64,000 nucleotides of DNA from an uncultured Flavobacteriaceae bacterium (GTDB lineage: Bacteria > Bacteroidota > Bacteroidia > Flavobacteriales > Flavobacteriaceae). The notes under the pieces were generated by a model. That model had not been told where the DNA came from. It did not search any database and saw only the letters and a program-made list of their open reading frames with translations. Where the stretch lies: NCBI GenBank assembly GCA_943787365.1, contig CALSMD010000006.1, positions 385,984 to 449,983 on the forward strand, in the 5' to 3' direction. Below are positions 56,092 through 64,000 of the stretch, one piece after another. The translations under genes were made by a program, and so were the position numbers. The stretch's first letter is position 1. Each line of letters begins with the position of its first letter.

Positions 56092-57762
56092 ATGAAAACA
56101 GAAAGAACCATAAAACAGCTTTCTACTCAAAACATCCTTTTGAGTCTTTTCTGTGTACTTATTTCTCTTATAGGCTATAGTCAAGTAACGTCTAGTATCG
56201 ATTCAACTGCCATAAAAATTGGAGCCGAGTTGTTTTATAAAATCCACGTGAAAACCGACTCCACCACGCTTGTGGTATTCTCTGAAGAACAAACATTTCA
56301 GCCACTTGAAATGATCAACAGTTATTCTATTGACACCACCAAAAAAGAGGGCTATTATCAACTCACTAAAACCTATGGACTTACTCAATTTGAGTCTGGA
56401 GTTTATACCATTCCAAAACAAAAAATTAGGATTGGAGAGAATATCTTTTTCACAGATTCTTTACAAGTTCAGGTTAATCCAGTTATTGTAGATACAAGCA
56501 AGCAAAAGCTGTTTGATATTAAACCGCTTATCGAAGTTGATAAAAAACCTTCTAAAATTTGGAGAACTCTTGGGTTCATCTTACTCGCCTTACTTGGAAT
56601 TGGAGGGGTTTTATACTGGTTTATATGGCGTAAAAAACCCATGTCCGAAGCAGAGAAAATTGCAGCTCTAAAACCTTATGAACGCGCCAAACTAGCGCTT
56701 GAAAAGTTAGACGAAGAGCGGTACTTTGAAAATGAAGAAATAAAAACATATTACTCGGATTTGACCTTAATCTTAAGACAGTATCTAGATGAAAAAGTGT
56801 ACGAACAATCGTTAGAAAGTACAACAGACGAATTGATATTCCGCCTAAAAACACTTGAAGCCGCCAATCAAATTAAGTTAAGTAAAGAAACCATTCAGAA
56901 TATTGAAACTATTTTGAAACGTGCCGATTTGGTGAAATTTGCTAAATCGAAACCCGATTATCAACTCGCAAAACTCGATAAGAATACCATCGATTTGGAG
57001 ATTGACCATGTAAAAGAAGGACTTCCTGAACCTACCGAAGAAGAGTTGTTACAAGATTTAGCCTACCGTGAGGCACTCGCCCGAAAACAAAAACGCAAAA
57101 AAATTAAACAAATCACTGCAGCCATTCTAGGTGTGTTTTTAATTACCATGATTGGGCTTGTAATTCGATCTGGGTTCACAGAAGTCAAAGACACCGTGCT
57201 TAGAAACCCAAGTAAACTTTTATTAGAAAAAACGCCGTGGGTGACAAGTGAATATGGCGCTCCTGGAATCACCATTTCAACACCTGAAGTTTTGCAGCGT
57301 CAAATCGTAGAGCTTCCCGAAGAAATGAAAGGCAAGGTTCAAACAGTCACTTTTGCTTATGCTGGAACCGACACACCAATTGATGTGGTGATAAACAGCT
57401 CGAAATATGCGGCGGAAACCGACGAAGAGGGCAAGCAAAAAGATGTTCCAATTGACCTTTTAAAAGTAGCGGAAGGGGTCTTAGACCGTTTTGAAGAAAA
57501 CGGGACTAAAAATATTATCACACGTAACGAACAGTTTATAACGCCCAATGGACAAGAAGGAATCAAAACGTTTGGAACCGCAGAATTTCTTGTAGAAGAC
57601 AAACTCGTAAAGGGGGCGTATATACTATTAGGATTCTCGACACCCAATTTGTTACAACAAGTTATTTTGACTTGGAAAGAAGAGGATGTATATGCCGACC
57701 AAATTGTCGAGCGTATTTTAAATTCTATCGAACTCATTAAACTCACAAAAGACGACAAGTAA
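56092..57762 (+). CDS. Bat-operon membrane protein, BatD-like N-terminus
   Basis: 556 residues from ATG 56092 (MKTERTIKQ); a GTG at 56077 inside the previous stop is an alternative. A signal peptide (to about 32) precedes a periplasmic beta-rich part (about 35-155), one membrane segment (ILLALLGIGGVLYWFIW, near 165), a cytoplasmic helical part (about 190-330) and a second membrane segment (ITAAILGVFLITMIGLVI, near 345). A C-terminal domain of about 180 residues lies beyond it. It belongs to the fixed third place of Bacteroidetes Bat operons. Role not known. Its stop overlaps the batA ATG. Confidence 0.75.
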   Translation: MKTERTIKQLSTQNILLSLFCVLISLIGYSQVTSSIDSTAIKIGAELFYKIHVKTDSTTLVVFSEEQTFQPLEMINSYSIDTTKKEGYYQLTKTYGLTQFESGVYTIPKQKIRIGENIFFTDSLQVQVNPVIVDTSKQKLFDIKPLIEVDKKPSKIWRTLGFILLALLGIGGVLYWFIWRKKPMSEAEKIAALKPYERAKLALEKLDEERYFENEEIKTYYSDLTLILRQYLDEKVYEQSLESTTDELIFRLKTLEAANQIKLSKETIQNIETILKRADLVKFAKSKPDYQLAKLDKNTIDLEIDHVKEGLPEPTEEELLQDLAYREALARKQKRKKIKQITAAILGVFLITMIGLVIRSGFTEVKDTVLRNPSKLLLEKTPWVTSEYGAPGITISTPEVLQRQIVELPEEMKGKVQTVTFAYAGTDTPIDVVINSSKYAAETDEEGKQKDVPIDLLKVAEGVLDRFEENGTKNIITRNEQFITPNGQEGIKTFGTAEFLVEDKLVKGAYILLGFSTPNLLQQVILTWKEEDVYADQIVERILNSIELIKLTKDDK

Positions 57763-58760
57763 TGTTTAACGGAATCGATTTTACTCAAAAAGAATTTTTA
57801 TGGCTGCTGCTTGTGGTGCCTTGCTTGGTGTTTTGGTATGTGTTGAAACACAAAAAACAAACCGCTCAATTGAGCATTTCAAGCACGCAGGGCTTTCAAA
57901 GAAACACGGTTTGGAGTACGCTCAAACACTCTTTATTTATTTCCAGAATGGCAGCGATTGTTTTGGTGGTTTTGGCACTTGCACGTCCTCAAACGGTGGA
58001 TGTATCTTCCAAAACAAAAACAACTCGCGGAATTGATATTGTGATGGCCATTGATGTTTCAGCGAGTATGTTGGCAAAAGACCTAAAGCCAAATCGACTT
58101 GAGGCACTAAAAAACGTCGCTGCTGATTTTATCAAAGGGCGTCCCAATGACCGAATAGGTCTTGTCGAATATGCAGGAGAAAGCTATACAAAAACTCCCA
58201 TTACAAGCGATAAAAGTATTGTGCTTCAATCATTAAGAGATATAAAATATAATACCGTAATCACAGGTGGAACTGCCATTGGAATGGGGCTCGCAACCGC
58301 TGTAAACCGCATCAAAGACAGCAAGGCAAAAAGTAAAATTATTATTCTTTTGACAGATGGGGTCAACAACGCAGGGTTTATAGACCCCCAAACAGCAAGT
58401 GAATTAGCGGTAGAATATGGCATTAAAACCTACACCATTGGGCTGGGCACCAACGGCATGGCATTGTCGCCAATTGCCATTCGAAATGGCGTGTTTCAGT
58501 ATGGAAAAATTCAAGTAGAAATCGATGAAGAGCTCTTAAAAGAAATTGCTGAGGTCACTAGTGGAAAATATTTTAGAGCAACAAATAACCGTAAATTAAA
58601 GGAAATCTACAAAGAGATTGACAAACTGGAAAAAACAGAAGTAGAAGAATTCAAGTTTTACAATTATGAAGAGAAGTTTAGACCTTTAATTTGGTTCGCC
58701 CTTGGGTTGTTGTTGTTTGAGTTTTTATTGCGATTTACAATATTTAGAAGTTTTATTTAG
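57762..58760 (+). CDS. batA: VWA-domain protein BatA
   Basis: 332 residues. Two N-terminal membrane segments (about 8-26 and 52-72), a VWA domain (about 85-290) with MIDAS motif DVSASM (Asp-x-Ser-x-Ser) near 95, and a C-terminal membrane helix (about 305-325). It is followed directly by batB with no space (TAG then ATG). Confidence 0.93.
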   Translation: MFNGIDFTQKEFLWLLLVVPCLVFWYVLKHKKQTAQLSISSTQGFQRNTVWSTLKHSLFISRMAAIVLVVLALARPQTVDVSSKTKTTRGIDIVMAIDVSASMLAKDLKPNRLEALKNVAADFIKGRPNDRIGLVEYAGESYTKTPITSDKSIVLQSLRDIKYNTVITGGTAIGMGLATAVNRIKDSKAKSKIIILLTDGVNNAGFIDPQTASELAVEYGIKTYTIGLGTNGMALSPIAIRNGVFQYGKIQVEIDEELLKEIAEVTSGKYFRATNNRKLKEIYKEIDKLEKTEVEEFKFYNYEEKFRPLIWFALGLLLFEFLLRFTIFRSFI

Positions 58761-59798
58761 ATGTATCAATTAGAAGAAAAAATATGGTTTTGGTTGTTGC
58801 TCATCCTTCCTGTGATGTTGGTGGTGTTTCTGTGGACACTTCTCTGGAAAAAACGCGTCCAAAAAAAGTTTGGAAACACAAGCACCTTAAAACGGCTTAG
58901 TCCTGATCAATCTGTATTTAAATCGGTACTAAAATTTTGTGTGTTATCGCTTTCTATAAGTTGTTTTGTGGTTGCTTTGGTCAATCCAAAAATTGGCACA
59001 AAACTTGAGACCATCAAACGTGAAGGTGTTGATATTGTTTTTGCAATTGACGTTTCAAAAAGTATGCTCGCCGAAGATGTGGCACCCAATCGATTGGAAA
59101 AATCCAAACAACTTGTGACACAAATTATAAATAATTTGACAAGCGATCGCATCGGAATTATTGCCTACGCTGGTAAAGCATTTCCACAACTGCCAATTAC
59201 AACGGATTATGGTACGGCAAAAATGTTTTTACAAAGCATGAACACTGATATGCTTTCCTCACAAGGAACAGCTATTGATGAAGCCATTCAGCTGTCGCGA
59301 AATTACTTTGATGATGAAGAACAAACCAACAGGGTTTTAGTGATCATCTCTGATGGAGAAGACCATAACGACCTCAGTGTGGAGGTGGCGGAAGCTGCTT
59401 CGGAAGAGGGTATCAAAATATACACCATTGGAGTGGGAAGTGAAAAAGGAGGGCCAATCCCACTCAAAAGAAATGGGGTGATTATGAGTTATAAAAAGGA
59501 TAAAAATAACGAGACTGTTATTACAAAACTTAATTCAGAAACCTTAAAGTTAATCGCAGAAGAAGCTAAAGGGGCTTATATCGGTGGAAATTCTACCGCG
59601 GAAGTAGTAGAACAAATTCGCGATGTTTTGAATAAGATGGACAAAAAAGAATTTGAAGCCAAAGAATTTGCAGAATACAAAGATCAATTTCAATGGTTTT
59701 TAGGGTTGGGATTGTTCTTTCTAATATTAGACATCTTATTTTTAGAGCGAAAAACAGCTTGGTTAAAACGCTTAAATTTATTTAACGAAAACCTATGA
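58761..59798 (+). CDS. batB: VWA-domain protein BatB
   Basis: 345 residues, paralogous to BatA. Two N-terminal membrane segments, the MIDAS motif DVSKSM near 94, a segment ITTDYGTAKMFLQSM, and a C-terminal membrane helix (WFLGLGLFFLILDILFL). The stop overlaps the next start in an ATGA, consistent with a translationally coupled operon. Confidence 0.93.
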   Translation: MYQLEEKIWFWLLLILPVMLVVFLWTLLWKKRVQKKFGNTSTLKRLSPDQSVFKSVLKFCVLSLSISCFVVALVNPKIGTKLETIKREGVDIVFAIDVSKSMLAEDVAPNRLEKSKQLVTQIINNLTSDRIGIIAYAGKAFPQLPITTDYGTAKMFLQSMNTDMLSSQGTAIDEAIQLSRNYFDDEEQTNRVLVIISDGEDHNDLSVEVAEAASEEGIKIYTIGVGSEKGGPIPLKRNGVIMSYKKDKNNETVITKLNSETLKLIAEEAKGAYIGGNSTAEVVEQIRDVLNKMDKKEFEAKEFAEYKDQFQWFLGLGLFFLILDILFLERKTAWLKRLNLFNENL

Positions 59799-60673
59799 CG
59801 TACTTAAATAACATACTTAAAACTCTGGGGGTTAAAAATAACCCAACCATATCTATTCGCTATTCATACCTTACTTTATTGTTTTTTATGACCCTGTTTG
59901 TTGGGACTGCACAAGAAGTAGATCTTCAATTAATTGAATCTAATGCGTATGTCTTTGAAGGAAATTCAATCGTTGGGGAAGATTTTATAGAGGCCGAAAA
60001 AAAATACCGTCTAGCAGTTTCGACAAAACAAAACAACGTTGCTGGTTCTTTTAATTTAGGAAATGCCTATTACAATTCTAAACTTTATGATGAAGCATTG
60101 TTACGCCATTTGGGTGCTGTAGAAAACAGCATTACAAAAGCTGAAAAACACAAGGCATATCATAATATTGGAAATATTTTGATGCAAAAAAAACAGTGCA
60201 AAGAAGCGGTTTCAGCGTTTAAAAATGCGCTTCGAAACAATCCTTCGGACGATGAAACTCGGTACAACTTAGCCCTTGCTCAAGAGTGTGCAAAAGAACA
60301 AGGCGACGGCGACGGCGATGGAGATGACGAAGATAAGGATAAGGATAAGGACGAGAACAAAGACGAGAAAGACGACAGCGACGAAAAACAAGACAAAGAA
60401 GATAAAAACAAAGATAAAGGAGACGAAGAAGATAAAAACGAAGGAGATGATAAGGAAGATGAAGACGGAAAACCAAAAGACGAAAAAGGCGATCAGAAAA
60501 ACAAAGACCCAAAAAACGACAAGGGTCAGCCGCAACAACAGCCTGGAAAACTATCACCACAACAAGTAAAAAATTTACTTGAAGCGATGAATAATGAAGA
60601 GAAAAAAGTACAAGAAAAAATGAATGCCTCTAAAACAAAAGGGGTCAAAGTTAAAACAGAAAAAGACTGGTAG
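59795..60673 (+). CDS. batC: TPR protein BatC with acidic/basic tail
   Basis: 292 residues. A hydrophobic segment at 25-40 is a signal sequence or anchor. TPR repeats cover about 65-165 (AGSFNLGNAYYNSKLYDEAL, KAYHNIGNILMQKKQCKEAV). From about 168 to 253 the protein becomes low-complexity D/E/K repeats, then a tail (KLSPQQVKNLLEAMNNEEK). The low-complexity part creates open frames on both strands that are not genes. Role: probably scaffold between VWA proteins and MoxR. Confidence 0.9.
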   Translation: MTYLNNILKTLGVKNNPTISIRYSYLTLLFFMTLFVGTAQEVDLQLIESNAYVFEGNSIVGEDFIEAEKKYRLAVSTKQNNVAGSFNLGNAYYNSKLYDEALLRHLGAVENSITKAEKHKAYHNIGNILMQKKQCKEAVSAFKNALRNNPSDDETRYNLALAQECAKEQGDGDGDGDDEDKDKDKDENKDEKDDSDEKQDKEDKNKDKGDEEDKNEGDDKEDEDGKPKDEKGDQKNKDPKNDKGQPQQQPGKLSPQQVKNLLEAMNNEEKKVQEKMNASKTKGVKVKTEKDW

Positions 60674-60676
60674 AGA

Positions 60677-62440
60677 ATGAAACGGAACATACTTTTACTT
60701 ACATTTTTTATTTCGGGACTCCTTTCGGCGCAGGAGGTATCCTTTGATGCGAAAGTGAGTAAAAAACAACTCGGGATTAATGAGCGTCTTCGAGTTGATT
60801 TTACAATGAACACAGATGGTGATAATTTTGAACCGCCGAGTTTTGAAAACTTTACTGTGGTTGGGGGACCGAGTCAGTCCATCAATAATTCATGGATCAA
60901 TGGAGTCCGTTCATTTTCAAAAAGCTATAGTTATTTTTTAGCCCCTAAAAAACGTGGTGAATTTACTATTGGTCAGGCAACCATTGAAATTGACGGAAAA
61001 ACCTATAAAACGCTCCCAGTAAAAATAACCGTTACCGCCGCGATTGATAAGCCTAAAGACCCGAACGATCCTAATTATATTGCTTCAGAAAAAATTCACT
61101 TGGTCGCTGAAATTTCAAACGGAAACCCATATTTAAACGAAGCGATTACTGTGGTTTACAAACTGTATGTCGCTCAAAATACAGGGGTTCGAAACTGGCG
61201 AGAAATAGACAGTCCAAGATATAATGATTTTTGGAGTCAAAATATTGATGTTAAGGGAATCGATATTAAGCAAGGCACTTATAATGGGGAAGATTACCGC
61301 TACGTTGTCCTGAGAAAAACCGTTTTGTACCCTCAAAAAACAGGAAAACTAACGATTGAACCTCTATCTCTTGATATCACGGTTGAGGTTCCTTCTAATA
61401 GACGTGACGTTTTTGGTAGAAGTTTTATGAGTACCGTCAACAGAACCGTTGCTAGCAGAAATAGAGTTATTAATGTAAAACCCCTTCCTGAAAATGGAAA
61501 ACCAGAGAATTTTTCTGGTGCAGTAGGATCTTTTGACTTTAAAGTGACCACCAATAAAGAATCTTTGAAAGCTACCGAGGCACTTGAATTAAAAGTGAGT
61601 GTGTCAGGAAAGGGCAATTTAAAGCTCTTTAGACTTCCAAAACCTACACTTCCAAGTGCGCTAGAAGTTTATGAGCCAGAGCACTCTGAAAAGGTAAACA
61701 CAAGAACCTCGGGGATGCAAGGAACCATTAGCGACAGCTATACAGTCGTGCCAAATTTTCAAGGAAGTTATCCAATTCCAAAGGTGTCCTTTTCTTATTT
61801 TGATTTAAAAACAAAGCAATATAAAACACTCACTTCAGAACGCCTCATTATTGAAGTTAATGAAGGGCCTCAAAGTGCTGGAAGCACAAACAACACCCCT
61901 GGAGTCCTTACAGAAAATATCATCCCTGCTAATTTAAATTCATTTAGTTCCTTCAAAACAAGTACTAAATTTCAACCGATTATTTCAGAGCCCTTTTTTA
62001 ATTCCAACTTGTTTTGGTTCTTATTATTAGGTCCATTCCTGTTAATACCATTTATTATGTTTGTGGTTAAACGCCGAACGACACGCGCTTTGGATGTGAC
62101 CGGAAATAAAATACGTAAAACAAATCGATTGGCCCGTAAATATTTAAGTAACGCAAAAAAATCTCTCGGTCAAAAGGAGCAGTTTTATAATGCGCTTGAG
62201 CGTGCACTTCACAATTATTTAAAATCAAAATTACGCTTAGAAACCAGCGAATTTAATAAAGAAAAAATAGAGGAGTTGCTCGGTAATAAAAACATAAACA
62301 GTGCAACCTTAGAAGGGTTTATTTCTCTTTTAACCTCCTGTGAACTTGCGAGATACACACCGCTTTCAACAGTTGACATGCAAAATGATTACAAAAAAGC
62401 GGCGGGTGTTATTAATGATTTAGACAAACAATTAAATTAA
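60677..62440 (+). CDS. batD: BatD-type large membrane protein
   Basis: 587 residues. Signal peptide (MKRNILLLTFFISGLLSAQ), then a periplasmic part of about 420 residues with BatD/oxygen-tolerance beta-domains (VSKKQLGINERLRVDFTMNT, GFTIGQATIEIDGK-like here GEFTIGQATIEIDGK), a membrane helix near 445-465 (FWFLLLGPFLLIPFIMFVV), and a cytoplasmic tail of about 120 helical residues. It lies 3 bases after batC. Confidence 0.9.
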   Translation: MKRNILLLTFFISGLLSAQEVSFDAKVSKKQLGINERLRVDFTMNTDGDNFEPPSFENFTVVGGPSQSINNSWINGVRSFSKSYSYFLAPKKRGEFTIGQATIEIDGKTYKTLPVKITVTAAIDKPKDPNDPNYIASEKIHLVAEISNGNPYLNEAITVVYKLYVAQNTGVRNWREIDSPRYNDFWSQNIDVKGIDIKQGTYNGEDYRYVVLRKTVLYPQKTGKLTIEPLSLDITVEVPSNRRDVFGRSFMSTVNRTVASRNRVINVKPLPENGKPENFSGAVGSFDFKVTTNKESLKATEALELKVSVSGKGNLKLFRLPKPTLPSALEVYEPEHSEKVNTRTSGMQGTISDSYTVVPNFQGSYPIPKVSFSYFDLKTKQYKTLTSERLIIEVNEGPQSAGSTNNTPGVLTENIIPANLNSFSSFKTSTKFQPIISEPFFNSNLFWFLLLGPFLLIPFIMFVVKRRTTRALDVTGNKIRKTNRLARKYLSNAKKSLGQKEQFYNALERALHNYLKSKLRLETSEFNKEKIEELLGNKNINSATLEGFISLLTSCELARYTPLSTVDMQNDYKKAAGVINDLDKQLN

Positions 62441-62444
62441 ACAG

Positions 62445-63191
62445 ATGAAGAAGTTTCTTATTTTTTGGTTGCTGTGTTTGGTTGGTTTTTCTCAAAACAC
62501 AGAGTCGTTTAAGCAAGCAAATGACCTCTATAATTCAGGCTATTATAAAGAAGCCATCGTGCGGTATGACTCGATCTTAGCGTCCAATCAGCATTCTGCA
62601 GAACTGTATTTTAATCTTGCCAATTGTTATTATAAATTAAATGAAATTGGACCGAGTATCTTTTATTATGAAAAGGCACTTCAGTTATCTCCAAATGATT
62701 CTGATATTTTAAATAACTTAGGGTATGCTCAAAAAATGACAATTGACGCCATACAAGAGGTTCCCGAAAGTGGCGCTTCAAAATTGCTAAACAAAACCCT
62801 CAACAGCTTAAGTGTAGATGGCTGGGCAACTCGATGTGTTGGGTTGGCATTTCTTTTTGTTATTTTATTTTTAGGATATTACCTCTCCTACTCAGAAGCT
62901 AAAAAACGCCTGTTTTTTGTTTCGAGCTGCGGGGTTTTAATCGTTCTATTTATATCATTAGGGTTGTTGTTCAAAAAAGACAGTCTTGATAATAATACAC
63001 ACCCCGCTATTGTTTTTGTTAAAGAAGCAGGGGTTAAAACGGAACCAAATCTAAGGTCTGAGACCTCGTTTACTCTTCATGAAGGCACCAAGGTTTTGGT
63101 GATTGAAGATTATAACGATGACTGGATAAAAATAAAGCTGCTTAATGGTGAGACCGGATGGATGACGCGTTCGGAATTAAAGGCGCTTTAG
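62445..63191 (+). CDS. batE: TPR-SH3 protein BatE
   Basis: 248 residues. Signal segment (MKKFLIFWLLCLVGFSQ), TPR repeats (about 20-100, QANDLYNSGYYKEAIVRYDS, AELYFNLANCYYKLNEIG), two membrane helices (about 128-175), and a C-terminal bacterial SH3-type domain (EAGVKTEPNLRSETSFTLHE to GWMTRSELKAL). Closes the Bat set. Confidence 0.92.
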   Translation: MKKFLIFWLLCLVGFSQNTESFKQANDLYNSGYYKEAIVRYDSILASNQHSAELYFNLANCYYKLNEIGPSIFYYEKALQLSPNDSDILNNLGYAQKMTIDAIQEVPESGASKLLNKTLNSLSVDGWATRCVGLAFLFVILFLGYYLSYSEAKKRLFFVSSCGVLIVLFISLGLLFKKDSLDNNTHPAIVFVKEAGVKTEPNLRSETSFTLHEGTKVLVIEDYNDDWIKIKLLNGETGWMTRSELKAL

Positions 63192-63547
63192 TTTATTTAA
63201 GAATAAATGTCATTTTTTATTCTATCTTTACAATTATCAACAAAAACACAATCGCTATCATAAAACATATTGCCCCTTTGTTCTCTCTTTTTTTTCTGCT
63301 AAACATAGCGGGGCCAACCCTTCTGCTTTTACAATCGAACAGTGAATTCTCAAAGGTTGTTGTTTCAACAGAACAAGAATCCGATACAAAAGACATCGAG
63401 GATGTTAATGAACTTGTTTTGAACAAAACACCTCTTCAAAGTATGAATCCACGTACAAGAGGTCAAGCGTTGTTGTTTGTATTTTGTAATAAATCTTTTT
63501 TAGATGTTTATTTAGAGTGTGTTTCACCTCCTCCAGATTATATTTAG
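63158..63547 (+). CDS. hypothetical protein between batE and sulP
   Basis: An open frame ending at TAG 63545-63547. The ATG at 63158 overlaps the batE tail by 34 bases and is doubtful. The credible part starts later, around 63240: a hydrophobic segment (IAPLFSLFFLLNIAGPTLLLL) like a signal peptide, then a short hydrophilic tail with acidic residues (ESDTKDIEDVNELVLNKT) and CVSPPPDYI at the end. No in-frame ATG is available in that region. An unusual start or annotation error is possible. It is 62 bases before a sulP gene. Confidence 0.5.
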   Translation: MDDAFGIKGALVYLRINVIFYSIFTIINKNTIAIIKHIAPLFSLFFLLNIAGPTLLLLQSNSEFSKVVVSTEQESDTKDIEDVNELVLNKTPLQSMNPRTRGQALLFVFCNKSFLDVYLECVSPPPDYI

Positions 63548-63609
63548 ATTACTTCCCTTATTCACAAAAAGATCTCATCTCTTTTAAATTATAATCTAAT
63601 ATCAATACA

Positions 63610-64000
63610 ATGAAACAACTTTTTTCAAACATAAAAGGCGATGCCTTTGGTGGAATCACCGCAGGAGTCGTCGCATTGCCACTGGCTTTAGCTTTTGGAG
63701 TCTCTTCTGGACTCGGACCTAGCGCGGGTCTTTACGGCGCTATTTTTATCAGTTTTTTCGCCGCACTTTTTGGAGGGACCAACACTCAAATATCAGGCCC
63801 AACAGCACCAATGACCGCTGTAAGTATGGTTGTGATTTCCGGAATTATAGCTGCCAATGATGGCGACTTATCAATTGCACTGCCCGCCATATTAACCGTG
63901 TTTTTAATTGCGGGGCTTTCTCAAATTGGACTCGGTATTTTAGGCTTCGGGAAGTATATTAAATACATTCCTTACCCGGTCGTTTCGGGGTTTATGACTG
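63610..64000 (+). CDS. SulP family anion transporter (partial)
   Basis: The start of a SulP permease, cut by the window edge after 130 residues. From ATG 63610 it reads MKQLFSNIKGDAFGGITAGVVALPLALAFG, with the SulP signature region GLGPSAGLYGAIFISFFAALFGG and GGTNTQISGPTAPMTAV, then YIPYPVVSGFM. Substrates of the family include sulfate, bicarbonate and other anions; the specific one is not visible. No frameshift is seen in the part present. Confidence 0.9.
   Translation, partial: MKQLFSNIKGDAFGGITAGVVALPLALAFGVSSGLGPSAGLYGAIFISFFAALFGGTNTQISGPTAPMTAVSMVVISGIIAANDGDLSIALPAILTVFLIAGLSQIGLGILGFGKYIKYIPYPVVSGFMT

Noticed and set aside
57357-57788. Antisense open frame of 143 codons in the Bat membrane gene
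   Set aside because: Overlaps the coding end of the third Bat gene and the start of batA; Ser-rich, no domain.
60219-60569. Open frames on both strands across batC
   Set aside because: They come from the D/E/K repeats of BatC, which leave few stops in other frames (giving F/V- or R/L-rich nonsense).
1-64000. CRISPR array, insertion sequence or complete prophage
   Set aside because: No regularly spaced repeats, no transposase frame with terminal inverted repeats and no phage structural genes are visible. The integrase relic at the left end is the only mobile-element trace.

Overview
The window comes from a low-GC member of the Bacteroidetes, very probably the family Flavobacteriaceae. The evidence is a secreted protein with a type A type-IX-secretion (T9SS) sorting domain, OmpA with thrombospondin-3 repeats, a Bat (aerotolerance-type) operon, an IPExxVDY-family gene between rnc and pyk, many promoters of the Bacteroidetes form (TTG / TAnnTTTG), and almost no Shine-Dalgarno sequences. 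It reads mostly as chromosomal core; the only clearly accessory stretch is the first ~1.7 kb.

Layout. 1-1700: graveyard of tRNA-targeting integrative elements (a broken tyrosine recombinase, the 3' tail of a second related one, a frameshifted small secreted protein, and the 3' part of a CAU-anticodon tRNA). 1.7-11.8 kb: loosely packed accessory or lifestyle genes, dominated by a 1441-codon secreted protein with a pyruvate-phosphate-dikinase-like catalytic core, then a histidine phosphatase lipoprotein, tiny membrane proteins, a DoxX-like pair and two alpha/beta hydrolases. 11.8-19.4 kb: AddB-like and AddA-like helicase/nuclease subunits separated by ompA, which has its own promoter and terminator. 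19.5-24.4 kb: superoxide dismutase, then an amidophosphoribosyltransferase, a PfkB kinase, a viroplasmin-RNase H and purN. 24.5-28.9 kb: acpP-fabF-rnc, an IPExxVDY protein and pyk. 28.9-35.6 kb: the branched-chain amino acid operon ilvD-ilvB-ilvN-ilvC-ilvA on the minus strand. 35.8-46.3 kb: a nitrogen-assimilation island, with gltB-gltD on the minus strand, divergent from porin-amt and followed by PII-amt. 46.4-54.0 kb: ppc, a CYTH protein, an alpha-aminoadipic semialdehyde dehydrogenase, DUF2200, a Schlafen/AlbA-type ATP-binding protein and an aldo/keto reductase. 54.2-63.2 kb: the moxR-DUF58-membrane protein-batA-B-C-D-E operon. The window ends inside a SulP transporter.

How the genes work together. 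The two ammonium transporters, PII and glutamate synthase form one functional set: ammonium entry, sensing and assimilation into glutamate, which feeds transamination in the neighbouring ilv operon. The porin-amt and PII-amt transcription units carry the same C4-spacer-G4 inverted repeat at nearly the same distance upstream of a TAnnTTTG box, which suggests one shared nitrogen-responsive regulator. Pyk and Ppc both act at the phosphoenolpyruvate node. The Bat genes are packed with overlapping starts and stops and are probably one transcript for an envelope complex.

The observations I rank highest are the shared operator-like element of the nitrogen island, the secreted dikinase-like protein whose sorting-signal tail is cut by a one-base frameshift, and the PII protein with an altered T-loop base.
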